DNA of 34,406 nucleotides from an uncultured Ruminococcus sp. (lineage in GTDB: Bacteria; Bacillota; Clostridia; Lachnospirales; Lachnospiraceae), in assembly GCA_900544395.1 (NCBI GenBank), contig UQVC01000027.1, forward strand, positions 1 through 34,406, written 5' to 3'. How positions within the stretch are numbered: position 1 is the stretch's first letter; each line of letters begins with the position of its first letter. The position numbers and the translations under genes are program-made. The notes beneath the pieces are model-generated. The model saw only the letters and a list, made by a program, of their open reading frames with translations. It was not told the origin of the DNA and searched no databases. Positions 23,176 through 32,200 of this stretch are shown here, piece after piece.

Positions 23176-24645
23176 TTATGGTAATCTTGGCACTTCCTGC
23201 CCGCGGAGACTGATCAACGGTCCTCCGGTACCTTCTATGTAAGCTCTTGTGATGGTCACTTCTCCAATATTTTCATCTTTTGGAATCTCATACATAATGT
23301 CCAGCATAAACTCTTCAATGATAGCCCGCAGAGCTCTTGCTCCGGTCTCTTTCTTCATGGCTTTCTCTGCGATTGCTTCCAGCGCGCCTTCATCAAACTC
23401 CAGTTTCACTTCATCCAGAGCCAAAAGCTTCTGATACTGCTTTAAGATGGCGTTCTTTGGCTCTTTTAAGATTTTTACATACATATCCTTATCCAGACCC
23501 TTCAAGGTAAAGATAATCGGAAGACGTCCAATAAATTCCGGGATCATCCCGAAATTCCGAAGATCTTCTACCGTAACCTTGGAAAGGATATCCTTATCGT
23601 GATCAAATGCATCCTTTAGTTCTGCATTAAATCCCATAGAAGTCTTGTGCATCAGCCGCTCTTTGATAATGCCCTCAAGATCAGGGAATGCACCTCCGCA
23701 GATAAATAGGATATTCTTCGTATTGACGGTAGTCAGCGGAACCATGGCATTTTTACTGTTGGCTCCCACCGGAACCTCCACCTCGCTTCCTTCCAGCAGC
23801 TTTAACAATCCCTGCTGTACAGATTCGCCGCTGACATCCCTCTGGCTGGAATTTCTCTTCTTGGCAATCTTATCGATCTCGTCAATAAAAATAATTCCCT
23901 GCTCTGCCTTCTCTACATCATTATCCGCTGCTGCTAAAAGCTTAGATACTACACTTTCAATATCATCGCCAATATATCCTGCTTCTGTCAGAGATGTGGC
24001 ATCTGTGATCGCAAGCGGTACATCCAAAAGCTTTGCCAGTGTCTTAACCAGGTAGGTCTTTCCGCTTCCGGTTGGCCCGATCATCAGCATATTGGACTTC
24101 TCGATTTCAATATCATCTACAGAATCTGTGGCAACACGTTTATAATGGTTATAGACAGCTACCGCCATCGCCTTCTTTGCATACTCCTGCCCCACCACAT
24201 ATTCGTCCAGCTTGCCCTTGATCTTGTGCGGAGCCGGGATCTTCTTGATATCCAGCTTCTGGAATTCTTTTGGCTTTTCCTTTTTCTTTTTGATCTTCTG
24301 CGCCTTTGGCGGAGCCATATTTTCCAAATCCGACAAATTCAAAAACTGTACGCCCGGCATATTCATCAGTCTGCTGTAGTCAATGGAGCCATTGGTCATA
24401 GCATCAAAACTTTTCTGCATACAGTCCGGACATACTGTAATATGATTCGGCAGATCGATCATCTTCCCTGTCACACTCTCCGGCCGGTGACAGATAAAAC
24501 AGACTTTCTCGTATTCCTCTTCATGGCTCTCTTTTTCAGGAGTATGGGACACTTCTTTTTTTTCTGTATCAGAAGACTCATTTTTCGCAGAATCTGCAGG
24601 AGTCTCTTTTTCTTCATCCACTATAATAAAATCATTATCTGACAT
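23176..24645 (-). CDS. clpX: ClpX-type AAA+ unfoldase with extended acidic N-terminus
   Basis: A 489-residue ClpX-like ATPase that would unfold tagged substrates and pass them to ClpP. Residues 1-45 are an extra acidic, Ser/Glu-rich segment not found in standard ClpX (about 420 residues). A C4 zinc domain follows (C49, C52, C72, C75), then a lysine-rich linker (115-130), Walker A GPTGSGKT (190-197), pore loop GYIG (223-226), Walker B IIFIDEID (251-258), and MGF (337-339) at the place of the IGF loop that docks on ClpP. The genes usually beside clpX (clpP, tig) are absent here, so this may be a second ClpX. It is monocistronic. Confidence 0.9.
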   Translation of the reverse strand: MSDNDFIIVDEEKETPADSAKNESSDTEKKEVSHTPEKESHEEEYEKVCFICHRPESVTGKMIDLPNHITVCPDCMQKSFDAMTNGSIDYSRLMNMPGVQFLNLSDLENMAPPKAQKIKKKKEKPKEFQKLDIKKIPAPHKIKGKLDEYVVGQEYAKKAMAVAVYNHYKRVATDSVDDIEIEKSNMLMIGPTGSGKTYLVKTLAKLLDVPLAITDATSLTEAGYIGDDIESVVSKLLAAADNDVEKAEQGIIFIDEIDKIAKKRNSSQRDVSGESVQQGLLKLLEGSEVEVPVGANSKNAMVPLTTVNTKNILFICGGAFPDLEGIIKERLMHKTSMGFNAELKDAFDHDKDILSKVTVEDLRNFGMIPEFIGRLPIIFTLKGLDKDMYVKILKEPKNAILKQYQKLLALDEVKLEFDEGALEAIAEKAMKKETGARALRAIIEEFMLDIMYEIPKDENIGEVTITRAYIEGTGGPLISLRGQEVPRLP

Positions 24646-24701
24646 GCTTTCTTCCTTCTTTCCCGTTCAACTTGCCCTTCTTTTCACAAGGGTATGTCCA
24701 C

Positions 24702-24730
24702 ATTATAATACAGAACCCTTTTTCTTACAA
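24702..24730 (-). promoter_or_regulatory. ClpX promoter
   Basis: On the minus strand -35 TTGTAA (24725-24730), a 17-bp spacer and perfect -10 TATAAT (24702-24707). The transcript leader contains a small CCCTT/AAGGG hairpin. The promoter begins 12 bp after the ligA stop, so it also separates the two genes. Confidence 0.7.
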
Positions 24731-24741
24731 ATTAACTTTTT

Positions 24742-26712
24742 CTAAACCGCACCGGTTTCCAGCATTTCCAGAAACTGAACTTCTGAAATGATCGGAATTC
24801 CCAGTTCTCTTGCCTTTTTATTCTTGGAAGAAGTGGACTGTACATCATTGTTGATGAGGTAATTTGTTTTTGAAGTCACACTTCCGGTCACCTTTCCGCC
24901 TCTGGATTCGATCAGTTCTTTGACTTCCCGCCTGTTTGCAAAATGCTCCACACTTCCTGTGATCACAAAATTCAGGTTTTCAAAGGTCTGTTCTGTCTCC
25001 AGACCTTCTTCTTTCTGAATCGTAACTTCTAAAAGCAGCCGCCTCAGAAGATCCCGGTGTGTCTCTTCCTGAAAATATTCCACAAAAGTTCTGGCGATCA
25101 CCTCTCCAACTCCCTGAATATCCACCAGTTCTTCCACTGCTGCATCCATCATCCGCTGCGGATCATTGTCGAACGCCCTGCAGATCATTTTGGCATTGGA
25201 GAGTCCGATGTTGGAAATTCCAAGACTGTAGATCACCTTCGGCATGGTAGTATTTCTGGAGTTTTCCACACTGGCGATCAGTTTTGCATAGGATTTTTCA
25301 CCAAATCCATCCATAGTCTTGATCTGCTCCTCATAGCGATCCAGATGATAAATATCGGTAAAATCTCGGATAAAGCCTTCTCCGATAAATTTCTCCAGCG
25401 TAGCCTCTGACAGACCTTCGATATTCATGGCATCCCTGCTGACAAATAACGCAAAGGATTTCAGATGCTTTGCCTGACACTGCGGGTTGGTACAATACAG
25501 CGTCTTCGTTTCATTTTCCATCTGGATCCTGGCAGCTCCTCCACAGACCGGGCAGATGTGAGGGATATCTCTGACTCCACTTCTGGTCAGATTTTCTGCA
25601 ATCTGCGGAATGATCATATTGGCTTTATATACCTGGATCGTATCTCCCACACCCAGTTCCAGTTCCTCCATAATACTGATATTATGCACACTGGCACGAC
25701 TGACCGTAGTGCCCTCCAGTTCCACAGGTTCAAAAATCGCCACCGGATTGATCAGCCCTGTTCTTGAGGGACTCCACTCAATCTCCAATAATGTGGTTTC
25801 CCGGATTTCGTCTGCCCATTTAAAGGCATAGGAATCCCGCGGGAATTTTGCCGTTGTCCCCAGCGACTGACCATATGCGATATCATCATAAACCAGTACC
25901 AGACCATCCGATGGGAAATCATTCTTTACAATCTGCTCGGAAAACCAGGAAACTTCTGCCTCAATGTTCTCCCGATTTGTCAGATGATGTTCCACCACAG
26001 CAAATCCCTGCCTGGACAGCCAGTCCAGCTGCTTCATTCTGGAATTTTCAAACTCCACTCCATCGGCTTTCACCAGTGTAAATGCAAAAAACTGCACATT
26101 TCTTCTGGCTGTGATCTCATTATTCAGCTGGCGTACCGAACCACTGCACAGATTCCGCGGGTTTTTATATCTTGCATCTACATCTTCAATCTGTTCATTG
26201 ATCCGTTCAAAATCCCGATATCCGATCACCGCTTCCCCTCTTAAGATCAACTCTCCCTGATAAGGAATCTGCAGTGGGACATTCTGAAAAACCCGGGCAT
26301 TATTCGTGATGACTTCTCCAATCTCACCATTTCCACGGGTAACTGCTTTTTCAAGTTTTCCGTTCTGATACGTCAAAACAATCGTCAGACCATCCATCTT
26401 CCAGGAGATCACTGCATTTTGGTCCCCCAGAAATGTCTTTAACTGCTCTACATCCTTTGTTTTATCCAAAGAGAGCATTGGTTTTTCATGCCGCTCTTTT
26501 GGCAGTTCACTGAGCACTTCATATCCCACATGAACCGTAGGACTGGAGGCAAGAGTTGTTCCCAGCTCCTGCTCCAGTCCTTCCAGTTCGTCATATAATC
26601 GATCATACTCATAGTTGCTCATGATCTCCGTATCTTCCTGCTCATAAGCGCGTCTGGCACGGTTCAAAAGCTCCACAAGTTCCTGCATTCTCTTCTTTTT
26701 TGCTTCCATCAT
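24742..26712 (-). CDS. ligA: NAD+-dependent DNA ligase
   Basis: A 656-residue LigA that seals nicks in replication and repair. Domains in order: Ia (YDRLYDELEGLE), adenylation domain with the AMP-accepting Lys in W-K105-M-D-G, OB fold, C4 zinc finger (CPVCGG...YCTNPQC, about 395-420), four HhH units (GLSEATLEKFIG, DIQGVGEVIA), and a C-terminal BRCT domain (NLNFVITGSVEHFANR...). KMDG and TRGNG replace the textbook K-[IL]-DG and TRGDG, as I recall for the Lachnospiraceae form. The start overlaps the rluF stop by 4 bp (ATGA). All domains are present, so it should be functional. Confidence 0.95.
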   Translation of the reverse strand: MMEAKKKRMQELVELLNRARRAYEQEDTEIMSNYEYDRLYDELEGLEQELGTTLASSPTVHVGYEVLSELPKERHEKPMLSLDKTKDVEQLKTFLGDQNAVISWKMDGLTIVLTYQNGKLEKAVTRGNGEIGEVITNNARVFQNVPLQIPYQGELILRGEAVIGYRDFERINEQIEDVDARYKNPRNLCSGSVRQLNNEITARRNVQFFAFTLVKADGVEFENSRMKQLDWLSRQGFAVVEHHLTNRENIEAEVSWFSEQIVKNDFPSDGLVLVYDDIAYGQSLGTTAKFPRDSYAFKWADEIRETTLLEIEWSPSRTGLINPVAIFEPVELEGTTVSRASVHNISIMEELELGVGDTIQVYKANMIIPQIAENLTRSGVRDIPHICPVCGGAARIQMENETKTLYCTNPQCQAKHLKSFALFVSRDAMNIEGLSEATLEKFIGEGFIRDFTDIYHLDRYEEQIKTMDGFGEKSYAKLIASVENSRNTTMPKVIYSLGISNIGLSNAKMICRAFDNDPQRMMDAAVEELVDIQGVGEVIARTFVEYFQEETHRDLLRRLLLEVTIQKEEGLETEQTFENLNFVITGSVEHFANRREVKELIESRGGKVTGSVTSKTNYLINNDVQSTSSKNKKARELGIPIISEVQFLEMLETGAV

Positions 26713-27491
26713 TTCAAAAATTCCTTTCCCTGTTCTATTACCGTTTCATTCGAAGAATCTTTGATCTGATCATACAGCTCATTTAACTCTGCATCGGTCA
26801 GTTTTCTGTATTCTCCTTCTTTGAGACGCCCCAGGGAAATGTTCATGATCCGCACACGGATCAACTCTTTCACCTGATATCCAAGGGCTTCGCACATTCT
26901 GCGGATCTGTCGGTTCAGCCCCTGTGTCAAAATAATCGAAAAGGTATACTTTCCAATCTGTTTCACCTTACACGGACGGGTCACCGTATCCAGTATGGGA
27001 ACGCCGGATGACATTTTTTCCAGAAATTCCCCTGTGATCGCTTTGTCCACAGTCACCTTATACTCTTTCTCATGCCGGTTCCCTGCACGCATCATCTTAT
27101 TGATGATATCTCCATTATTAGTCATCAAAAGCAGCCCTTTGGAATCTTTGTCCAGACGTCCCACATACGTCACACGGATGGGATAATCTAGAAAACGCAC
27201 GATACTATTTCTCTCTCTGCGTTCTTCTGTACAAACGATCCCTGCCGGCTTATTGACTGCCAGAACAACCATCTCATCCTGTTTGGAGACCATCTTTTTC
27301 CCGACTTTTACCACCTGCCCCGGAATGATCTTCATCCCGGTCTGCGCCCGCTTTCCATCTACGGTCACACGGCCGCTCTCGATCAGTCTGTCCGCCTCCC
27401 TTCGGGAGCAGACCCCGGCTTCACTTAAATACTTATTGAGCCGTACCTCCTCTTTACTCTTCTGATATTCCTCAAACATCCGATTATTCAC
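26709..27491 (-). CDS. rluF: 23S rRNA pseudouridine synthase RluF
   Basis: A 260-residue enzyme that isomerises uridine (U2604 in E. coli numbering) in 23S rRNA. An S4 RNA-binding domain (VRLNKYLSEAGVCSRREADRLI, 16-40) precedes the RsuA/RluB/E/F catalytic domain, with the nucleophile D114 in GRLDKDSKGLL. RAGNRHEKEY and QGLNRQIRRMCEALGYQV fit RluF closely. The frame begins with a GTG at 27491 that overlaps the end of the DHHW gene by 8 bp; an ATG at 27479 is an alternative, since the ribosome binding site is weak. It is placed between envelope-acylation genes and ligA, with overlaps on both sides. Confidence 0.92.
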   Translation of the reverse strand: MNNRMFEEYQKSKEEVRLNKYLSEAGVCSRREADRLIESGRVTVDGKRAQTGMKIIPGQVVKVGKKMVSKQDEMVVLAVNKPAGIVCTEERRERNSIVRFLDYPIRVTYVGRLDKDSKGLLLMTNNGDIINKMMRAGNRHEKEYKVTVDKAITGEFLEKMSSGVPILDTVTRPCKVKQIGKYTFSIILTQGLNRQIRRMCEALGYQVKELIRVRIMNISLGRLKEGEYRKLTDAELNELYDQIKDSSNETVIEQGKEFLK

Positions 27492-28647
27492 TGCTTAATA
27501 CCCCACTGATATTATTGTCCTGCAAAAACATATTCGCACTATACAAAAACAATGTGTCCGTAATCTCATAGGTATCCATAATATCCCCAATCGTTCCAGA
27601 ATAATACCTTGGATCCACCATCACGATTTCTCGAAAATATGGTGTCAGAAACGGCACAAATGAATTTGCATACGAATCCTTGAGTATCAGAAGTCTTCTG
27701 TTGCTCTTTGATACCGTGCGGATATCCACCACAGAAAAATTCCCACCCAGATATACTGCATATTTGTCTCGCTCCTCCAATTTTGAAGAATCATATAACG
27801 AGGCTGTCTTTTTCTGTTCGTCCACATAATTTACAACCACATCATTATCTTCTGACTTTGGCACATAGATATCAATCTGCTCTTTTTCATTCAAATGACA
27901 GCCGCTTTTCGCTGCCAGAGAGCCATTAAATTCTGTCGTCACCGGATAGGACGCATATCCCCCTGCATCCTTTTCATCCAGTCCCATCACCTTTGCCGCT
28001 TCCTTGAATACATAGTAAGCGCCTTTTACTGTCCAGTGATGATCCGTCTTGTAATAAATCTTCTCTTCACTGTGCCTTGCAAGTGGCTTTACGGCATCGA
28101 TCCACTGCACGCTGCTTCCCAGTTCCTTCTTCACCTGGGCAATATACTGATTCTGATCCGCCACAGTCGCGGTAAATGGCAGGCTGTCACTTAAAATATT
28201 TGCTGCATCCGGAACTAGGAGCATATTCACCGGAATCTCCGAATATTTCTGACTGAACGTTTCCATCGCCTTCAGATTCTCTTTTAATACCGTCTGATTC
28301 GGAACTGCGAGATCTTCCATTAACTGCCCGTTTTTCCCGATAAAAACACCATTTTCTTCTTTGCTTCCTGCCAGTCTGCTAAATCCCACTTTCAGATCTC
28401 TCCAGAAATTTCTTCCCATAAACTGATCTGCCTGATATTTCTCATACTGATCCATATAACTTCCGGAAGCAACTGCACTGACAGATAATTTCGGTTTCTG
28501 TGCCAGCCCCCGGTTCTCTTCCTCTGAAATCTTTTTGGACGGCAGGATCAGATTGATGATCCCGATTCCAAATACAACCAAAAGAAAACCGATTCCGATC
28601 ACATATTCAACTTTTTTTCTTTTTCTAGTTTTTCTTCTTTCTGACAT
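27484..28647 (-). CDS. DHHW-family (AlgJ/AlgX-like SGNH) surface acylation protein
   Basis: A 387-residue protein with a basic N-terminus and one membrane anchor (about 14-35), the rest outside. It carries TDHHWT (D202, H203, H204, W205), the motif that names the DHHW family, and the nucleophile-type Ser S325 in LKDSYANSF. Relatives work beside MBOAT proteins in O-acetylation of secreted polysaccharide, as AlgJ/AlgX do for alginate. Here it directly follows an MBOAT gene (8 bp gap). The predicted role is final acyl transfer to a cell-wall or capsule glycan; acceptor unknown. Confidence 0.85.
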   Translation of the reverse strand: MSERRKTRKRKKVEYVIGIGFLLVVFGIGIINLILPSKKISEEENRGLAQKPKLSVSAVASGSYMDQYEKYQADQFMGRNFWRDLKVGFSRLAGSKEENGVFIGKNGQLMEDLAVPNQTVLKENLKAMETFSQKYSEIPVNMLLVPDAANILSDSLPFTATVADQNQYIAQVKKELGSSVQWIDAVKPLARHSEEKIYYKTDHHWTVKGAYYVFKEAAKVMGLDEKDAGGYASYPVTTEFNGSLAAKSGCHLNEKEQIDIYVPKSEDNDVVVNYVDEQKKTASLYDSSKLEERDKYAVYLGGNFSVVDIRTVSKSNRRLLILKDSYANSFVPFLTPYFREIVMVDPRYYSGTIGDIMDTYEITDTLFLYSANMFLQDNNISGVLSSE

Positions 28648-28655
28648 ATGACCAC

Positions 28656-30068
28656 CTAAAATCTAAAATATAAAAACGGATTGAATGACTGCGTCACCAG
28701 AAATGCCAGGGAAAGCGCAAACATTGCCAGATAGATCACACCTGTCACGATACATTTTCCGGCTCTGCCTGACGGCGCCCTTTGGATACGCCTCATCATG
28801 CGATATCCGACAGATGTAGAGCCGATCACTGCCATCAGATAAATCAGCCAATTTGAAAGCAGATAAAACCATCCCAGCTTGTCCATCAGCCCACTGGCAC
28901 CAATGCCAAACATCACACCAATATATTTCAGCGCATATCCCAGTGATGGACTAAAGAACAGCACCCATCCGATGAGAACTAACACCATGGCATAAATATG
29001 CTTGACTGCATTCGGTAATTTTTCCACATATTGTCCCCATACAAATTTTTCCAGGACAAGAATGATTCCATAATACAGACCCCAGGCAAGGAAGTTCCAT
29101 GCTGCGCCATGCCAAAATCCAGTGAGCATCCAGACAATCAACAGGTTGCAGATGGTTCTGGAATCCCCTTTTCTGTTTCCGCCCAGTGGAATGTATACAT
29201 ACTCCCGAAACCAGGTGCTCAAAGAAATATGCCACCGTCTCCAGAATTCTGTCACACTGGTTGACACGTAAGGATAATGAAAGTTCTCCAAAAACTCAAA
29301 CCCGAACATCTTTCCAAGTCCGATCGCCATATCCGAATATCCGCCAAAATCAAAATAAATCTGAAATGCATAAGAGATACATCCAATCCATGCTGTCAGC
29401 ACAGAATAACTGCCCAGATGCATGGCTGCAATCTGCTCAAATACAGCGCCTATGGTATTTGCAAGAATGACTTTTTTGGCAAGTCCCCGCATAAAAAACA
29501 TCGCTCCCTGACCAAACTTTGTCAGATTCATGGTGCGGTGTTCCAACTGCTCTTCAATATCCACATATCGAACGATCGGCCCCGCGATCAGCTGTGGGAA
29601 CATACTGATATACAATGCAAAATACAACAACTTTTTCTGTGGCTTCACCTCTCCTCGGTACACATCAATAATATAGGAGAGCGCCTGAAATGTATAAAAA
29701 GAAATTCCAATCGGAAGCGGAAGTTCCCGATATGGAATCTCAAATGGAAACACTGCATTGACTGATTCCATCAAAAATCCATAGTACTTGAAAAATCCCA
29801 AAATAAGCAGATTGAACACAACTGCAAAAATCAGGCTGTTTCTCTTTTTCTTCTGATCTTCTGATTTTTCTGCAATATCCAGACCACATACATAATTCAG
29901 GCAGATGGATAATATCATCAAAATGACATAGACCGGTTCTCCCCATGCATAAAAGAAAAGACTTGCGATCAGCATAACCAGGTTCTTGAACCGATATGGA
30001 ACAAGAAAATAAACTGCCAGAACGACCGGCAGAAATACAAATAAAAATGTTATACTGCTAAACAGCAT
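28656..30068 (-). CDS. MBOAT family membrane-bound O-acyltransferase (AlgI/PatA/DltB-like)
   Basis: A 470-residue polytopic membrane protein. Family hallmarks: FFYAWGEPVY near the N-terminus, FPQLIAGPIVRY (157-168), FDFGGYSDMAIGLGKMFGF (239-257), FWRRWHISLSTWFREYVYIPLGGNR (H280 region) and TGFWHGAAWNFLAWG with the catalytic His H320. MBOATs of this type carry acyl groups across the membrane to an extracytoplasmic partner, here probably the DHHW and SGNH proteins. It starts 20 bp after the DUF4358 gene. The donor is presumed to be an acyl-thioester; acceptor unknown. No dltA or dltC gene is linked, so D-alanylation is unlikely. Confidence 0.93.
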   Translation of the reverse strand: MLFSSITFLFVFLPVVLAVYFLVPYRFKNLVMLIASLFFYAWGEPVYVILMILSICLNYVCGLDIAEKSEDQKKKRNSLIFAVVFNLLILGFFKYYGFLMESVNAVFPFEIPYRELPLPIGISFYTFQALSYIIDVYRGEVKPQKKLLYFALYISMFPQLIAGPIVRYVDIEEQLEHRTMNLTKFGQGAMFFMRGLAKKVILANTIGAVFEQIAAMHLGSYSVLTAWIGCISYAFQIYFDFGGYSDMAIGLGKMFGFEFLENFHYPYVSTSVTEFWRRWHISLSTWFREYVYIPLGGNRKGDSRTICNLLIVWMLTGFWHGAAWNFLAWGLYYGIILVLEKFVWGQYVEKLPNAVKHIYAMVLVLIGWVLFFSPSLGYALKYIGVMFGIGASGLMDKLGWFYLLSNWLIYLMAVIGSTSVGYRMMRRIQRAPSGRAGKCIVTGVIYLAMFALSLAFLVTQSFNPFLYFRF

Positions 30069-30088
30069 CTTTTGTTCCCCCTGTGTTT

Positions 30089-30580
30089 CTATAAACTTTT
30101 TGAAAAGACAGATTTATAAGTCTCTGCTTTGGGAGACACCGCATAAAATACAAATTTGCCTCTCACAGAGATCTGCGCTTCTTCCAAAAGCTGTGCCTGC
30201 TTCGGCGCATACCCCTCAAAATCATTTTTCCGATTCGCACAGCGCTGTTCTACAGCCGCTTTCACTTCCTCTGCCTGTTCATCCGATTTTGTCTTTACTA
30301 ATAAAATTTCTTCTGCAGACATACTTGACTCTGCAGTGTAGAGAAGAACCCCCTCATAATCTGCACTGTTCAGCCCGTAATACCGCTTCAGTCCCTGTAC
30401 TCCTGCTTTTTTCATCTCTGTGGTATCCAGGGATGCTTCTACCTGCTTTGCCACGGCCTCAAAACTTTTTGTACTTCCGCTCGTAAACATCAGCAAAACT
30501 GCTACATAAACAACGATGGCTGCTGTCAGTCCATATTTTATGATCTCAGTCCTGCCCAGACTTTTCATCTTCTCCATCAT
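30089..30580 (-). CDS. DUF4358 family protein
   Basis: A 163-residue protein with one N-terminal membrane segment (about 17-32) and an extracytoplasmic domain. It contains the DUF4358 pattern: LKRYYGLNSADYEGVLLYTAESSMSAEEILLVK, then a charged helix with EVKAAVEQRCANRKNDFEGYAP. Function unproven; in Lachnospiraceae I recall it repeatedly beside SGNH and MBOAT genes. The start is the ATG at 30580, which overlaps the stop of the SGNH gene (ATGA, 4 bp); the longer open frame to 30613 lies inside that gene. Its role may be to assemble or scaffold the acylation complex (inference). Confidence 0.8.
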   Translation of the reverse strand: MMEKMKSLGRTEIIKYGLTAAIVVYVAVLLMFTSGSTKSFEAVAKQVEASLDTTEMKKAGVQGLKRYYGLNSADYEGVLLYTAESSMSAEEILLVKTKSDEQAEEVKAAVEQRCANRKNDFEGYAPKQAQLLEEAQISVRGKFVFYAVSPKAETYKSVFSKSL

Positions 30581-31347
30581 AAGGCTGCCACCTCCGCCAT
30601 ACGTTTTAACCAAATCGGATAGAACTCCGATTTAAAATGAATTCCGTCCTGTTCATAGTATCCCTCAGAGACCAGTCCGGTATTGTCCAGAAAGGCTAAC
30701 TGATTTTCATCACACATCTTCTGCAATGCCGCATTAAATTCCGGAATCTTCTCAAATCTTGGATCTTCTGCCTGTTTTTCTGCACTTACCGGAAAAATCG
30801 AATTCACACAAATTGTCGTATCCGGCAGTTTTTTACGCAGCTTTTCCACCACAGACTTATACTGCTGAATAAACAGTTCGGAATCTCCATTGGTTGCCAG
30901 CACATCGTTCATTCCATAAGAAAGGAAGATCACCTGTGGATTGATCTCTGCCACAGTCTGAATCGGTCGATCCAATTCATCCAATTCGACCCCAATTTCT
31001 GCTACCACACTGGATGCATTCAAAAAATCATATTCTAAAAAACCTTCTGAAATCGAATCTCCCATCACAACCGCGCTGGAGAATACACTTTTATAGTTGA
31101 TCTCACCTGTGGTTTCCTGCTGTTGTGCCTGCTCCAGGCGTTCTTTTTCCTCCAGCTTGCTGATCTTCTTCTCAATTTCTTTTACGTTTTCCTTTTCTGC
31201 CGCTTTGATGATCGAAATCCCCTCTTTGGTATCCACCTTTTCCGCTGAAAAATGGCTGACCCCTTTTGCAATCAGCGTCACTGCTGCAACGGCTGCGATC
31301 ACCCCGGCTCCAATGATCCATATTTTCCTGTTTTGTCTTTTTTTCAT
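30577..31347 (-). CDS. Membrane-anchored SGNH/GDSL hydrolase
   Basis: A 256-residue protein with one N-terminal membrane helix (10-28), a short coiled coil (40-78, Lys/Glu-rich) and an SGNH catalytic domain. Block I is GDSISEG (S98), block III SYGMND (N147) and block V DGIHF (D234, H237), a complete set. Such proteins esterify or deesterify surface glycans together with MBOAT proteins. It is the first gene of the acylation operon. The ATG at 31347 is chosen over the GTG at 31371 because AAGGGGA lies between the two, although its spacing to the ATG (about 13 nt) is long. Confidence 0.88.
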   Translation of the reverse strand: MKKRQNRKIWIIGAGVIAAVAAVTLIAKGVSHFSAEKVDTKEGISIIKAAEKENVKEIEKKISKLEEKERLEQAQQQETTGEINYKSVFSSAVVMGDSISEGFLEYDFLNASSVVAEIGVELDELDRPIQTVAEINPQVIFLSYGMNDVLATNGDSELFIQQYKSVVEKLRKKLPDTTICVNSIFPVSAEKQAEDPRFEKIPEFNAALQKMCDENQLAFLDNTGLVSEGYYEQDGIHFKSEFYPIWLKRMAEVAAL

Positions 31348-31391
31348 CTGTATCTTCAGTCCCCTTATCACCTGTCACATCATACTATTTT

Positions 31392-31420
31392 ATAATACGT
31401 TTTCCCCACTTAAAAGTCAA
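31392..31420 (-). promoter_or_regulatory. Promoter of the acylation operon
   Basis: On the minus strand -35 TTGACT (31415-31420), a 17-bp spacer and -10 TATTAT (31392-31397). The -35 lies in the last codons of the alarmone synthetase gene, whose stop is at 31410-31412. Confidence 0.75.
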
Positions 31421-32117
31421 CGTTGGTTCGAAAGGTTTTCCCTTCCGCTTCCATCTCTCCATGATAAATCTGCTCACTGATCTCCTGCATTTTCATATCA
31501 ATCGCATGAAGCTGTTCTGCACAGTTTCCAAGCTCTTCTGAAACAGAGCCCGGAAATCCATCTGTCTTTTTCTTATAATATAATTTATGCTCAATACTGG
31601 CCCAGAAATCCATGGCTATGGTACGCATCTGCACTTCTACCTTCATTGGCTTTTTCTCATTCATAAAAAAGACCGGCACTTCCAGGATCAAATGAAGACT
31701 CCGGTATCCGTTCGGCTTTGGATTGCGAATATAATCTTTTCTCTCAACCAGCCGGATATCATCCTGTTCGCAGATTTTCTCTGCCAGCGTATAAATATCT
31801 TTTGGAAAACAACAGATCACACGGATTCCTGCAATATCATACAAATTTTCTTCAATATTTTGTATACTTGCCTCTATGTTTTTCCGTTTCATTTTCTCCA
31901 GGATGCTGATCGGCTTTTTGATCCTGCTTTCGATCGACAAGATTGGGTTCTGCTCTGAGTTCAGGGACAGTTCATGATCCAATACCTCAAATTTTGTCTT
32001 CACCTCCAGCAATGCGCACTGATACTGCATGATCAGCTTTTGAAATGGAGCTGCAGACTCCAATATTTTCTCTGGTTCCTTCAATTTTATCACTTCTTCA
32101 AATGTCATTTCTTCCAT
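31410..32117 (-). CDS. Small alarmone synthetase, (p)ppGpp (RelQ/YjbM-like)
   Basis: A 235-residue RelA/SpoT-type synthetase without hydrolase or TGS/ACT regulatory domains, hence a small alarmone synthetase. Motifs: ESRIKKPISILEKMKRK (63-79), the metal-binding DIAGIRV (D94), NPKPNGYRSLHLIL (132-144) and EVQMRTIAMDFWASIEHKLYYK (E161, Q163). These transfer pyrophosphate from ATP to GDP/GTP in the cytoplasm to give the stringent-response signal. Length is slightly above the 210 typical for RelQ. It is transcribed alone. A TetR-type palindrome at its promoter implies transcriptional control by a small ligand or stress. RelQ and RelP cannot be told apart here. Confidence 0.92.
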   Translation of the reverse strand: MEEMTFEEVIKLKEPEKILESAAPFQKLIMQYQCALLEVKTKFEVLDHELSLNSEQNPILSIESRIKKPISILEKMKRKNIEASIQNIEENLYDIAGIRVICCFPKDIYTLAEKICEQDDIRLVERKDYIRNPKPNGYRSLHLILEVPVFFMNEKKPMKVEVQMRTIAMDFWASIEHKLYYKKKTDGFPGSVSEELGNCAEQLHAIDMKMQEISEQIYHGEMEAEGKTFRTNVDF

Positions 32118-32180
32118 ATTATCTCACCTTTAATTGTGTAAAATCCCCTGCCTGACTAGCTTGATTCCAGGCCTTTCTTT

Positions 32181-32196
32181 TAGACCATTTGGTCTA
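32181..32196. promoter_or_regulatory. TetR-type operator palindrome at the alarmone synthetase promoter
   Basis: TAGACCA-TT-TGGTCTA, perfect 7-bp arms. It resembles the TAGACC-N4-GGTCTA sites bound by many TetR-family repressors (LmrA/YxaF type). It lies just after the -10 at 32201-32206, so it would cover the transcription start. No TetR gene is in the window. Confidence 0.6.
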
Positions 32197-32200
32197 TCCC

